Part shown: positions 1-8,593 of the stretch, in pieces
Layout of the letters: every line of letters begins with the position of its first letter
Position numbering within the stretch: position 1 is the stretch's first letter
Source of the DNA: an uncultured Saprospiraceae bacterium
GTDB lineage: Bacteria > Bacteroidota > Bacteroidia > Chitinophagales > Saprospiraceae
Assembly: GCA_938015805.1 (NCBI GenBank)
Contig: CALLXF010000030.1
Location: 1-49,713 of the forward strand
DNA length: 49,713 nucleotides
Reading direction: 5' to 3'
Translations under genes and position numbers: made by a program
The notes under the pieces: generated by a model
The model's input: only the letters and a program-made list of their open reading frames with translations
Database searches by the model: none
Told to the model about the DNA's origin: nothing

Positions 1-3
1 TTA

Positions 4-576
4 TCAGAAGTCAAATATGCCATATACATTTATATTTTTAGATCTAATAGAAGAGTTATCATCGGTATTATTAAGATTGGTAAACCCTAGATTATAATTA
101 GCTCCTAAAGAAAAACGGTTAAACTTATATCCAGCTCCAGCAGCAAATCCTAGATTAGTAGAATTTATATTATCCCTAATATCTAGACCATCTTCATCTG
201 CTGATAACAATACCGCAAAAGATGGCCCAAAGGATACAAAAATAGTGTTAGCCGCAGCCGAAAAATTATAAATAAAACTTAAGGGTACTTCGAAGTAATT
301 AAAATTAGATTTAAACTCATCACTCCCTATTTTTGCCCTAAATCCCTGGGCAGAGAATAATGCACCCGTTCTAAATCTCAATGCGGTAGTTATCGGGGCT
401 GAATAAGACAGACCTATCTGATACCCCATCCGATTATTTATTTTATCAAAATTATAACCGTCAGAATCAATAGATACAGAAGATAAATTTACGCCACCTC
501 GGATTCCTAATTGTGCATGTAATGGCGAGATACTAAACAAAAATATGATGGTTAACGCACTGATAAATTTCTTCAT
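4..576 (-). CDS. Outer-membrane beta-barrel protein (PorT-like family)
   Basis: This is a secreted outer-membrane barrel of about 190 residues. It begins with a clean signal peptide (MKKFISALTIIFLFSISPLHAQ) followed by GIRGGVNLSS, the typical first strand of Bacteroidota PorT-family/outer membrane protein beta-barrel domains. It ends with an aromatic residue (NVYGIFDF), as barrel proteins do. The reading frame is open for 28 more codons upstream, but that part does not look like a signal peptide, so I place the start at 576. The stop lies four bases from the window edge. Substrate and role are unknown. It follows the isc genes on the same strand, 178 bases downstream, and is probably transcribed separately. 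Confidence 0.75.
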   Translation of the reverse strand: MKKFISALTIIFLFSISPLHAQLGIRGGVNLSSVSIDSDGYNFDKINNRMGYQIGLSYSAPITTALRFRTGALFSAQGFRAKIGSDEFKSNFNYFEVPLSFIYNFSAAANTIFVSFGPSFAVLLSADEDGLDIRDNINSTNLGFAAGAGYKFNRFSLGANYNLGFTNLNNTDDNSSIRSKNINVYGIFDF

Positions 577-754
577 AATTTTTAGTTTCTTTAATGTAAA
601 AAAATGACTTTTCCTAAATAGATTGATGACTATAAGGATAGACCTTCTATCCATATACATTAGGTAAAGACCATACTTCTTAAAAAATACTCTCGGAAAT
701 AAAATTTGTTCGATAAAGAAAATATCGACTCGACATCAAAAAGTAGATGGTATA

Positions 755-1081
755 TTATACCGCAAAACTTTCTCCGCAACCACAAGTACGAGCTGCATTA
801 GGATTATTAAAATAAAAGCCTTTGCCGTTAAGGCCACCAGAAAACTCCATAGTAGTATTACAGAGATAAAGGAAGCTCTTTAAATCCGTAACTACCTTTA
901 CACCATTATCTTCAAAGACTTGATCATTTTCTTTAACCTCGTTATCAAAATCCATTTTGTAGCTAAGTCCAGAGCACCCCCCGCTGGTCACTTCCACGCG
1001 GACAAAATAATCTCCTGTCAGACCTTGGCCTTCCATGAGTTCGGCTACTTTAGACTTAGCTGATTCTGCTACAAAAAGCAT
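755..1081 (-). CDS. iscA: Iron-sulfur cluster assembly protein IscA/HesB family
   Basis: This is an A-type iron-sulfur carrier of 108 residues, the normal family length. The three conserved cluster-binding cysteines are visible: Cys36 in SGGCSGLSY, and Cys100 and Cys102 in the C-terminal TCGCGESF motif. Members accept Fe-S clusters from the IscU scaffold and pass them to apoproteins in the cytoplasm. It is the last gene of iscS-iscU-iscA, only 15 bases after iscU, which supports co-transcription. IscA, ErpA and SufA cannot be told apart reliably by sequence alone. The name rests mainly on the isc neighbourhood. Confidence 0.9.
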   Translation of the reverse strand: MLFVAESAKSKVAELMEGQGLTGDYFVRVEVTSGGCSGLSYKMDFDNEVKENDQVFEDNGVKVVTDLKSFLYLCNTTMEFSGGLNGKGFYFNNPNAARTCGCGESFAV

Positions 1082-1096
1082 GATTTCGAATTTTTA

Positions 1097-1480
1097 TTAT
1101 TGATTCTTTCCTTTGTAATCTGCAATAGCAGATTTAATCGCATCTTCTGCTAATACAGAACAATGGATTTTTACAGGAGGTAAAGCTAATTCTTCGACGA
1201 TTGCCATGTTATCTATTTCTAGAGCATCATCGATAGACTTTCCTTTTAACCATTCTGTCGCTAAAGAAGAAGATGCAATTGCTGATCCACAACCAAAAGT
1301 CTTAAACTTAGCATCTTTAATAATATTAGTCTCCGAATCTACCTCTATTTGTAGTCTCATTACATCACCACATTCTGGTGCTCCTACTAAACCAGTACCC
1401 ACCGTATTTTTACTCTTATCGAGTGTCCCTACGTTTTTAGGATTTTTAAAATGGTCTAAAAGTTTTTCTGAATAAGCCAT
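1097..1480 (-). CDS. iscU: Iron-sulfur cluster scaffold protein IscU
   Basis: This is the Fe-S assembly scaffold, 127 residues, full length. Cys37 and Asp39 lie in GAPECGDVM, Cys64 in TFGCGSAIASS and Cys107 in IHCSVLAEDA, giving the canonical three-Cys plus Asp site. The LPPVK motif recognised by the HscA chaperone is at residues 100-104, which makes this ISC-type IscU rather than SufU. It receives sulfur from IscS, whose gene lies 56 bases upstream. No hscA, hscB or ferredoxin gene is found nearby, although the LPPVK motif implies that a chaperone partner exists elsewhere in the genome. Confidence 0.95.
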   Translation of the reverse strand: MAYSEKLLDHFKNPKNVGTLDKSKNTVGTGLVGAPECGDVMRLQIEVDSETNIIKDAKFKTFGCGSAIASSSLATEWLKGKSIDDALEIDNMAIVEELALPPVKIHCSVLAEDAIKSAIADYKGKNQ

Positions 1481-1536
1481 GTTATGATTTTTACTTTATT
1501 TTATAACGAATATTATTCGCAATTAGTTCTTTTTAA

Positions 1537-2760
1537 TTAGTGTTCCGCCCACTCTACTGCATCTAAATCTATGCCTTCTTTATACATTTCCCATATCGGA
1601 CTGAGGTCTCTCATATGCGTAACTCCTTTAGACACTGCTTCTAAGGCAAAATCGATATCTTCCTCCGTCGTGAATCTTCCTAAAGAAAAACGTATTGAAG
1701 AATGAGCAAGATCATCTCCTAATCCTAGAGCTTTAAGCACATAAGATGGTTCTAGAGATGCAGACGTACACGCAGATCCTGAGGATACTGCTATATTCTG
1801 ATTAAAAGTCATCATCAGACCCTCTCCCTCGACATGTTTGAAAGATATGTTAGTTACATGAGGCATTCTATGCTCCGTGTTACCGTTTACATAAACTTCT
1901 TCTAACTTTTCCTTAAATCCGGCTTCTAATTTATCTCTAAGGATACTAAGTCTTTTAAACTCTGCATCCATCTCATTTTTTGCAATCTCTGCAGCTTTAC
2001 CCATACCTACAATACCAGGAACATTTAATGTCCCAGATCTCATTCCTCTCTCGTGACCGCCTCCGTCTAACTGAGCAGTTACTTTTACTCTAGGGTTTTT
2101 TCTATTTACAAATAGAGCACCTACACCTTTAGGTCCATACATTTTATGACTTGTAAATGCCATCAGATGTATTCCTAACTCCTTAGGATTTACAGGAATC
2201 TTTCCTACGGCCTGAGTCGCATCACTCATAAATAGTACACCATGCTTTGCACAGATCTCTCCTATTTCCTTCATCGGCTGTATTACACCTGTTTCATTAT
2301 TAGCAAACATAATAGACACTAAAATGGTCTTATCCGTAATAGCTGCTTCTAATTGTTCTAGATCGATCAGTCCATCAGGCTTTACCTCTAAGTAAGTAAC
2401 CTCACCACCAGACTTTTCGATTTTTTTGCATGTATCTAACACCGCTTTGTGCTCAGTCGTGCAGGTGATAATATGATTACCTTTACGGCTATACATCTCA
2501 TACACTCCTTTTATAGCGAGATTATCGCCCTCTGTGGCTCCAGATGTAAAAATGATTTCTTTAGAATCTGCGTGAATGAGATTTGCGATTTGCTCTCTGG
2601 CGTAATCGACCGCTTCCTCTGCTTTCCACCCAAATGGATGATTTCTGCTGGCTGCATTTCCAGGAATCTCATGGAAAAAAGGCAACATTGTATCTACGAC
2701 ACGTGGATCGACAGGTGTGGTAGCGTTATTATCAAGATATATTAATCGGTCCTTACTCAT
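1537..2760 (-). CDS. iscS: Cysteine desulfurase IscS
   Basis: This is a PLP-dependent cysteine desulfurase of 407 residues that releases sulfur from L-cysteine for Fe-S assembly and tRNA thiolation. The PLP lysine is Lys206 in SHKMYGPKG. His104 (TTEHKAVL) stacks on the cofactor. The catalytic Cys331 sits in the long mobile loop [14 protein letters not shown], which is diagnostic of group I (IscS/NifS) rather than SufS enzymes. It is the first gene of iscS-iscU-iscA. No IscR-type regulator gene precedes it. A TAnnTTTG box lies 29-36 bases before the ATG, and a short dyad (TGGTTA-N7-TAACCA, 2883-2901) lies farther upstream. Confidence 0.95.
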   Translation of the reverse strand: MSKDRLIYLDNNATTPVDPRVVDTMLPFFHEIPGNAASRNHPFGWKAEEAVDYAREQIANLIHADSKEIIFTSGATEGDNLAIKGVYEMYSRKGNHIITCTTEHKAVLDTCKKIEKSGGEVTYLEVKPDGLIDLEQLEAAITDKTILVSIMFANNETGVIQPMKEIGEICAKHGVLFMSDATQAVGKIPVNPKELGIHLMAFTSHKMYGPKGVGALFVNRKNPRVKVTAQLDGGGHERGMRSGTLNVPGIVGMGKAAEIAKNEMDAEFKRLSILRDKLEAGFKEKLEEVYVNGNTEHRMPHVTNISFKHVEGEGLMMTFNQNIAVSSGSACTSASLEPSYVLKALGLGDDLAHSSIRFSLGRFTTEEDIDFALEAVSKGVTHMRDLSPIWEMYKEGIDLDAVEWAEH

Positions 2761-2788
2761 TAAATTATAGATTTCCTTATTTAAGCTG

Positions 2789-2796
2789 CAAAGATA
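2789..2796 (-). promoter_or_regulatory. Candidate -7 promoter box for iscSUA
   Basis: On the minus strand this reads TATCTTTG, an exact match to the Bacteroidota -7 consensus TAnnTTTG. Transcription would begin about 22 bases before the iscS ATG. The -33 TTG element is not clear. Confidence 0.5.
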
Positions 2797-3013
2797 ACGC
2801 TATTGCCATGAAAATGTTCAGTACGGAGAGAAAATAAAATATCCGCAAAATGACTGAAATTAAAGGTTATATAGGCATATTCTGGTTATAGACTTTAACC
2901 AATATAAATAGAGACAAATCAAGCTATTATAAAGAATAAAAAAAGTCTAAATGATACTTATAAAAGATAAATAAATAGGACTATATAAAAACTTAATTAA
3001 TAGTTTTATATAA

Positions 3014-3460
3014 TTACTCCGGAGTAATTATGGCATCAATCAGCATATAGTTCATATGGTCGAGATTATCCCTATTAAGTTTAAGGACTCCTGTAAACTT
3101 CATTTTACCCTTGAGGTTTAGCTGACGATTCTTTATCTTCTTTATCGGTAATATATCGACGACTGTCTCAGGACCAGCCATTCCACAAAAAAAGCAGGTA
3201 GACTCGGGATATTTAGATAGAACAAGTAACTCATGATCATCTCCTACTTCTAGTGGAATAATATATCCCTCGATAGTTACCTTTTTCCCCGATAGTGCTT
3301 TTACTTTATCATTAAAAATCGGATAAGGTACATCAAAGCCATACTCCTCATTGTAGATTTCCTCAAATTCCATTTTGGACAATACTTTCCACGATAGGTC
3401 TGTCTGAGCAATACTATTTATCGTAAAAGAAAGGAAAAGAAGGATAAGAAAATTTTTCAA
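3014..3460 (-). CDS. DUF3299-like secreted protein
   Basis: This is a small secreted protein of 148 residues with a signal peptide (MKNFLILLFLSFTINSIAQ). The mature part resembles the OB-fold-like DUF3299 family: a strand pattern around KKVTIEGYIIPLE, then a cysteine pair in STCFFCGMAGPETVVDI, then GKMKFTGVLKLN, ending in MLIDAIITPE. The CxxC pair could bind a metal or be redox active in the periplasm. That is inference, as family members have no firm function. It stands alone and is divergent from meaB. A match to TAnnTTTG lies 18-25 bases before the start. Confidence 0.6.
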   Translation of the reverse strand: MKNFLILLFLSFTINSIAQTDLSWKVLSKMEFEEIYNEEYGFDVPYPIFNDKVKALSGKKVTIEGYIIPLEVGDDHELLVLSKYPESTCFFCGMAGPETVVDILPIKKIKNRQLNLKGKMKFTGVLKLNRDNLDHMNYMLIDAIITPE

Positions 3461-3477
3461 AAGTCTTTTTTGTGTTC

Positions 3478-3485
3478 CAAAATTA
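3478..3485 (-). promoter_or_regulatory. Candidate -7 promoter box for the DUF3299-like gene
   Basis: The minus strand reads TAATTTTG, matching TAnnTTTG. The predicted transcript start is about 11 bases before the ATG at 3460. No clear -33 element is present. Confidence 0.4.
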
Positions 3486-3817
3486 CTTTGTTTTCAATAA
3501 AATCCTAATTCCTCAGTTTTATATGTAAGCTTAAAATAAAAGAATGGATAGCATCGAAACAAAGAGAGTCTTATTAATTACGTTTAATTAAAATTAAATG
3601 TTTCATTGCCATCCACATTTATCAAAAGTAGTCTAGAAACAGGTTTAAAAATCGTCCTTAAAAAGATAGAGATCAGTCTTAGTACTAGTTTAACTAATTT
3701 TAAGTCAAATAAAAAAATTAACAAAAGAGATAAGAAACAGCATATTGATATTCAATGCTTTATATATTTCTTAATATTGCATTAATAAACTTTTAAGAAT
3801 TTTAAGACTCGTTAATC
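3486..3817. other. Divergent intergenic region, about 330 bases
   Basis: This is AT-rich DNA between the divergent DUF3299-like gene and meaB. I see no ORF, tRNA or strong hairpin. A seven-of-eight match to the -7 box (TAATATTG, about 3772-3779) lies 38 bases before the meaB TTG start and is the best promoter candidate for that operon. Confidence 0.4.
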
Positions 3818-4870
3818 TTGTCACAAAAAAATCAAAACAGCTCAGGAATTAATAAAAACTGGAAGCCTCCACAGGAAACAACTTCTGAGGATGCTGTAGA
3901 GTATTTTATAGAAGGGATAAAAAATAGTAATCGTACGATTTTATCAGAGGCTCTTACCCTTATCGAAAGTACTACAAAAGATCCTGCTTTTATTTTGCAG
4001 CTACTGGATGGTGTATATGTTACTTCCAAAAATACTTTACGCATCGGAATATCTGGAAGCCCAGGTGCTGGAAAAAGTACTTTTATAAATGCCCTCGGAG
4101 CTCATCTTGTGGAGCAAGGAAAAAAAGTGGCTGTCCTTACTGTCGATCCTTCTAGTGAGATTACTAAAGGGTCGATCTTAGGAGATAAAACGAGAATGTA
4201 TCAGTTGATACAGAATCCTCATGTTTACATCCGACCTACTCCATCGAGTAATTTTTTAGGAGGTGTGGCCTCCACTACTAAAGAGTCGATTCTTCTATGC
4301 GAGGCTGCTGGATACGATATAATTTTAATAGAGACCGTAGGTGTCGGGCAGTCAGAAACTCTTGTAAAAAATATGGTAGACCTTTTTTGTCTTATACTCT
4401 TACCTGGTGCTGGTGACGAGCTACAAGGAATAAAAAAAGGGATCGTAGAGATGAGTGATCTTTTTATTATCAACAAGGCAGATGGTGATCGAGAACTACT
4501 TGCAAAAGAGAGCAGGAAGTTTTACAGGAATGCCATTCATATTGGTGCGGCTTCCGCCAATGAAGACAAAGATGTTCTTATATGTTCCTCATTAGAACAA
4601 AAAGGAATAGCAGAAATATGGAATGCCATAACTAAGATTAGTCAAAATAAGAGAGCTAATAAAACATTCGATTACAATCGAGAAGAACAAAATCAAAACT
4701 GGTTACGTCAAAAGAAGGAAGCTATTACGGTACAACATCTCAAAGGATTATTAAAAGATAACATTACATCAAAAAAGCAAGAAAACGATGACATGTTCAA
4801 GGCATTGATAGATTTTAATACTGAGATAAAAGAGACGATTACAAAATTAAGAACTCAAATAAAAAACTAG
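3818..4870 (+). CDS. meaB: MeaB/ArgK-family GTPase, methylmalonyl-CoA mutase chaperone
   Basis: This is a G3E-family P-loop GTPase of 350 residues that protects and reloads B12-dependent methylmalonyl-CoA mutase. Walker A is GSPGAGKS at residues 80-87. The switch region IETVGVGQSE is at about 171-180, and the guanine-specificity motif NKAD is at 219-222. The only sensible start is TTG at 3818, because the first in-frame ATG lies far inside, beyond the P-loop. The mutase subunits are not in this window, so the partner is inferred from the family. It is followed after one base by the M23 peptidase gene, so the two are probably co-transcribed. Confidence 0.88.
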   Translation: MSQKNQNSSGINKNWKPPQETTSEDAVEYFIEGIKNSNRTILSEALTLIESTTKDPAFILQLLDGVYVTSKNTLRIGISGSPGAGKSTFINALGAHLVEQGKKVAVLTVDPSSEITKGSILGDKTRMYQLIQNPHVYIRPTPSSNFLGGVASTTKESILLCEAAGYDIILIETVGVGQSETLVKNMVDLFCLILLPGAGDELQGIKKGIVEMSDLFIINKADGDRELLAKESRKFYRNAIHIGAASANEDKDVLICSSLEQKGIAEIWNAITKISQNKRANKTFDYNREEQNQNWLRQKKEAITVQHLKGLLKDNITSKKQENDDMFKALIDFNTEIKETITKLRTQIKN

Positions 4871-4871
4871 C

Positions 4872-6521
4872 GTGAAGGTAAAGAGGTGTCTATTAGTTAT
4901 AGTGATATTATGTATGGTCGGTATTTTTTATGCTTATGCTCAAGATAAAGAAACCTTTTTCTCTGAGACTTTTATATCACCAGTTAAGCATAAGGTTAGA
5001 CTAACCGGATCTTTTGGAGAATTGCGGAAAAATCATTTCCATACTGGTATCGATATTAAAAAATACAATCCGGATGGAGATAGTTTATTCGCAGTTATGT
5101 CAGGCTATGTGTCTAGACTTCGCATGCAAAGTGGGAGCTATGGAAAATCTGTCTATATTACACATCCTAACGGTACGACCTCTGTTTATGCTCATCTGGA
5201 AGAATACGAAAAAAACATCCAGAAGAAAATTCAGGATAAACAAAGGCAATTAGAAACTTTTGAGATCGATTATTATCTTCCTTCTGATGCCATACCCGTA
5301 AATCAAGGAGACTACATCGGTATGCTCGGAAATACAGGAAGATCCTCGGGTCCTCATCTGCATTTTGAAATTAGAAACACAAAAACCGAACTGGCAATCA
5401 ATCCACAGTTATATGATTTTGGGGTAAAGGATAGTAAGGCTCCTGTCTTGGAAAAGTTTATCATACATGATTTGGATAGTAATTTTCAGATATTAGAAAA
5501 AGCGATCTTACCTCCTTCTACGAAGTCGCATACTACTAAGAGTAAGTATATCGGTATCGGTTTTAAAGGCTTTGATCAGATGGATGGTCTGAGTAATAAA
5601 AATGGAATCGCGGACATAAAAGTTTATGTAGATAATCGACTGAACTATTATGCAAGTTACGATACGATCAGTTTTTACGAAATGAAATATATCAATGCGA
5701 TCATCGATTACGAGGAAAAAATCGTAAATAATTCTACCTACTACATGTGCTATCAGTTACCGGAAAATAAATCCAGAAATATTAAGAAAGCTGTAGAGGG
5801 AGGACTTATTAATATAGATAAAGCAACAGATATCAGGATCGTTCTAAAGGATCTTTCTGGAAATAGAAATATTTATTCGCTTAAAATTGTTCCTGATAAC
5901 CCGTCACAAAACAGCTTGGTCTCTCGCAGATCTAAAGGGGATGAAAAAATTGGGCTCGACCCAAAAATAGCCCATACCCTCCGTTCAAAAAATGCTCAAG
6001 TTACTCTAAAACCGGGAACCATTTATAAGCGAGATCAAGTAGACTTAAAATACAATCCAGGAGCTAAATCCTTGCAAGTAAGTTCGCAAAGTACACCTTG
6101 TCAAAAATACTACGACCTACAGATTAGTGGTATAACAGATCCAAAGATGTGCCTGTATCATAAAGATATCTCTGGCAAAAGTTATAACGTAGGTGGCTCA
6201 GTGTCCTTAGATACTTTCCGATGTAATGTAAATCGGTTTGGTTCATTTTATCTAAAAGCAGATCGCACCCCACCGACTATCCGATTTGCAAACAAGACAG
6301 ATAAAAAGTTGAAATTCTGGATAAAAGATGATACTAATGTAGCGGGTAAAACTCCAGAAGTAAGAATAAAATGTACCACAAATGGAAAATGGATACCCTA
6401 TTATTATAAATCCATGACACATCTGATGGAGATTAATTTATCTGATCTAGAGGGCTCCGAACTCATGATCGAAGTGTCGGATTATAAGCAGAATAAAAAA
6501 ATATTAAAATATCCGCTGTAG
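4872..6521 (+). CDS. M23-family metallopeptidase, secreted
   Basis: This is a periplasmic peptidoglycan-hydrolase-like protein of 549 residues starting at GTG. An N-terminal hydrophobic segment (residues 5-24, ending AYAQ) serves as the signal. The LytM/M23 zinc site is complete: His57 and Asp61 in HFHTGID, His108 in VYAHLE, and His162/His164 in GPHLHFEIR. A charged insert of about 25 residues between them may be a short helix. About 380 further residues follow the peptidase domain, with beta-rich, immunoglobulin-like character but no motif I recognise. It cleaves peptide cross-links or acts as an amidase activator. The substrate is not determined. Confidence 0.85.
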   Translation: MKVKRCLLVIVILCMVGIFYAYAQDKETFFSETFISPVKHKVRLTGSFGELRKNHFHTGIDIKKYNPDGDSLFAVMSGYVSRLRMQSGSYGKSVYITHPNGTTSVYAHLEEYEKNIQKKIQDKQRQLETFEIDYYLPSDAIPVNQGDYIGMLGNTGRSSGPHLHFEIRNTKTELAINPQLYDFGVKDSKAPVLEKFIIHDLDSNFQILEKAILPPSTKSHTTKSKYIGIGFKGFDQMDGLSNKNGIADIKVYVDNRLNYYASYDTISFYEMKYINAIIDYEEKIVNNSTYYMCYQLPENKSRNIKKAVEGGLINIDKATDIRIVLKDLSGNRNIYSLKIVPDNPSQNSLVSRRSKGDEKIGLDPKIAHTLRSKNAQVTLKPGTIYKRDQVDLKYNPGAKSLQVSSQSTPCQKYYDLQISGITDPKMCLYHKDISGKSYNVGGSVSLDTFRCNVNRFGSFYLKADRTPPTIRFANKTDKKLKFWIKDDTNVAGKTPEVRIKCTTNGKWIPYYYKSMTHLMEINLSDLEGSELMIEVSDYKQNKKILKYPL

Positions 6522-6577
6522 GTAATAAACATTTAAACTAAAATCATGTTTGATTTCTTGAGAAACAACACACGACT

Positions 6578-7051
6578 ATGTCCATTACCCACCTTAAGGA
6601 AGGAGATCAGGCTCCCGTTTTCACCGGTATAGATCAGGATGAAAACACTATAAGTTTATCAGATTTTGCTGGCAAGAAACTAATACTTTTCTTTTATCCG
6701 AAAGATGATACACCAGGTTGTACAAAAGAGGCATGTAACCTTAGAGACAATTATAATTACTTCATAAAAAAGGGTTATGCGATACTAGGTGTTAGTCCGG
6801 ACAAAGCAAAAAAACATCGCAAATTTATCGACAAATATGAATTCCAATTTCCTCTCATTGCAGATACGGAAAAAGAAATCATTAACAATTATGGAATCTG
6901 GGGTCCCAAAAAATTTATGGGTAAAGAGATTATAGGTCTACATCGTACGACTTTTGTGATAGACGAAAATGGTGTGATAGAGCAAATCATAGCCAAAGTA
7001 AAAACAAAAGACCATGCGGATCAGATAAAAGAAGTGATGGGTCTTTCATAA
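6578..7051 (+). CDS. bcp: Thioredoxin-dependent thiol peroxidase Bcp/PrxQ
   Basis: This is a peroxiredoxin of 157 residues that reduces H2O2 and organic hydroperoxides using thioredoxin. The peroxidatic Cys48 lies in YPKDDTPGCTKEAC, and the resolving Cys53 is five residues later, the PrxQ arrangement with an intrahelical pair. The downstream conserved FPLIAD and RTTFVID stretches are also present. There is no signal peptide, so it is cytoplasmic. It lies 56 bases after the M23 gene on the same strand and may share its transcript. Confidence 0.92.
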   Translation: MSITHLKEGDQAPVFTGIDQDENTISLSDFAGKKLILFFYPKDDTPGCTKEACNLRDNYNYFIKKGYAILGVSPDKAKKHRKFIDKYEFQFPLIADTEKEIINNYGIWGPKKFMGKEIIGLHRTTFVIDENGVIEQIIAKVKTKDHADQIKEVMGLS

Positions 7052-7370
7052 TCAAAATCTCATCTACATATTAAGCAATATTATTAAATAATCTAATCTT
7101 TAAAAAGTTAGTAAGAGTTTAAGGAAGCACAGATAAACAGTCTTCCTATTTCTAAATTATATTTCCCTATCGGCATATTTTAAATCGCCATCCTAAATCT
7201 TATAAGTATTATTGACAAGATTTACCTAGCCTATTTCTAATTAATTTTTTTTTAATGTCACCTCGATTTAAGTCCCCAGGTTTCTACATCCGTAACGTAT
7301 TTTAAAAATGTATATATATTTGTTATTTTGCATTTAGAATTACTTCTTTTAAACCAAAAAAACTTTTACT
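7052..7370. other. Intergenic region, about 320 bases
   Basis: This region holds no ORF. A weak 6-bp hairpin (AGGAAG at 7122-7127 with CTTCCT at 7142-7147) could end the bcp transcript, but it lacks a good T tract. An exact TAnnTTTG match (TATATTTG, 7315-7322) lies 49-56 bases before the next gene and is its likely -7 box. Confidence 0.35.
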
Positions 7371-7871
7371 ATGAAAAAATTAACAAGCGGAATTTTGATT
7401 TTATTTATGCTTGGATTATGTCAGACGTCCTTTGCTCAAGGAAATTATAAAACAGCCATCGGTCTTAGATTAGGTAGTCCAGTAGCTTTAAGTTACAAGA
7501 CCTTTGTAAAAGAAGATATAGCAGCAGAAGGGTATCTTTCTTTTAGATCATTTAGTGGTTACAGTTTTACCTCTGTGGGAGTATCTGGTCAGAAGCATAC
7601 TCCTATACCGAGTGTAGAAAGATTATCTTGGTACTATGGAGCTGGACTAGGAGCCTTCTTTTATAGTTTTGATAATGATTTTATACGTGGTGATAGTGGA
7701 TCACTAGGTATCGGGATACAGGGTTACTTAGGATTAGATTATGCTTTAGCTGATACTCCATTAAATTTTAGTGTGGATTGGATACCGACATTTTTTGTTT
7801 CTGGTTTTGGCAGCGGGTTTGGGGCAGGATATGGTACTTTTGCAGTAAGATATATTTTAAATAGACAGTAA
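7371..7871 (+). CDS. Small outer-membrane beta-barrel-like protein
   Basis: This is a secreted protein of 166 residues with a signal peptide (MKKLTSGILILFMLGLCQTSFAQ). The mature sequence alternates polar and hydrophobic residues (AIGLRLGSPVALSYKTF, AEGYLSFRSF) and is rich in Gly, Tyr and Ser. It ends in FAVRYILNRQ, consistent with a small eight-stranded barrel. Similar small proteins are common in Bacteroidota, with no assigned function. It is monocistronic: its own candidate promoter precedes it and a strong terminator follows at 7892. Confidence 0.65.
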   Translation: MKKLTSGILILFMLGLCQTSFAQGNYKTAIGLRLGSPVALSYKTFVKEDIAAEGYLSFRSFSGYSFTSVGVSGQKHTPIPSVERLSWYYGAGLGAFFYSFDNDFIRGDSGSLGIGIQGYLGLDYALADTPLNFSVDWIPTFFVSGFGSGFGAGYGTFAVRYILNRQ

Positions 7872-7891
7872 TAAAATAAGTCCTAATTCTT

Positions 7892-7928
7892 AAATAGCGA
7901 AGAGGTGAAACTTCTTCGCTATTTTTTT
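7892..7928 (+). terminator. Rho-independent terminator
   Basis: A perfect 12-bp stem (AAATAGCGAAGA at 7892-7903 paired with TCTTCGCTATTT at 7912-7923) is closed by an eight-base loop and followed by a run of T. It ends transcription of the small barrel gene, whose stop is about 20 bases upstream. Confidence 0.88.
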
Positions 7929-8041
7929 CTTTTCTGTATTCCCAGAAACTCTTTATCTAAACATGCAAATCTTTAAAAGGAATAGACAGGAGTGTTTTTT
8001 GAGTTTTTAAAACTTGTATTTCCGTAGAATGAATAATTACA

Positions 8042-8593
8042 TCATCTACTTTTCAAAGAATTTATAATAGCAACAAAAACTATCGTCACTGCTAAGTCTA
8101 TAGTTCCACCCTCTATAAAATCTTGAACTATCCAATCTCTAGGGTCATCAATACGATCCATAAAAACATGAAATTCTTCTTGATCAGATTGCTTTATTAA
8201 CCAGTGATTAGGGTTTCCTCTATATTCTGTTTTGAGTCTGTAAGAGTTATCCCCGGCTTTTATTTCCCATTCTGAAAAATCATTTCGCCAGATTGTTTTC
8301 GCTGATATGCGATCGCCTAGTTCTGTAATAACAATCCAAGAATTCGGATTTTCTGACCACTCTCTTTTAATATCTCCAGACGTGATATCACCAATGGTAT
8401 ATTCCCAGGCAGTGATATCATTATCTAGTCTCCATTTAGGTTCTAGAGTACCTTCTACTTCCTCATCATCCGTGTAGATTGCCCACTCATCGAGTCTGTC
8501 ATCCCAGACGGTACTTATCTGTATAATTACCTGGGCATGTACGCCACAAGTGATTAAACAAAATACAAGCAGAAATTTAAAACGGTAAATCAT
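8042..8593 (-). CDS. Secreted protein with tryptophan-centred repeats, function unknown
   Basis: The protein has 183 residues from the start chosen at 8593, where a signal peptide begins (MIYRFKFLLVFCLITCGVHAQ). The mature part carries about five degenerate units of the form acidic or Asn residue, then x-W-x-I/V, such as LDEWAIY, TAWEYTI, NSWIVI, SEWEIK, NHWLIK and RDWIVQ. Each unit is about 20-28 residues long and predicted beta-rich. A hydrophobic C-terminal stretch (IDLAVTIVFVAIINSL) may be a membrane segment. I do not recognise a named domain. The start lies inside the last codons of the upstream DUF3127 gene (17-base overlap), suggesting translational coupling. Confidence 0.6.
   Translation of the reverse strand: MIYRFKFLLVFCLITCGVHAQVIIQISTVWDDRLDEWAIYTDDEEVEGTLEPKWRLDNDITAWEYTIGDITSGDIKREWSENPNSWIVITELGDRISAKTIWRNDFSEWEIKAGDNSYRLKTEYRGNPNHWLIKQSDQEEFHVFMDRIDDPRDWIVQDFIEGGTIDLAVTIVFVAIINSLKSR

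Noticed and set aside
2449-2745. Plus-strand frame inside iscS
   Set aside because: It is the reverse shadow of a strongly conserved enzyme gene; the iscS frame explains the sequence.
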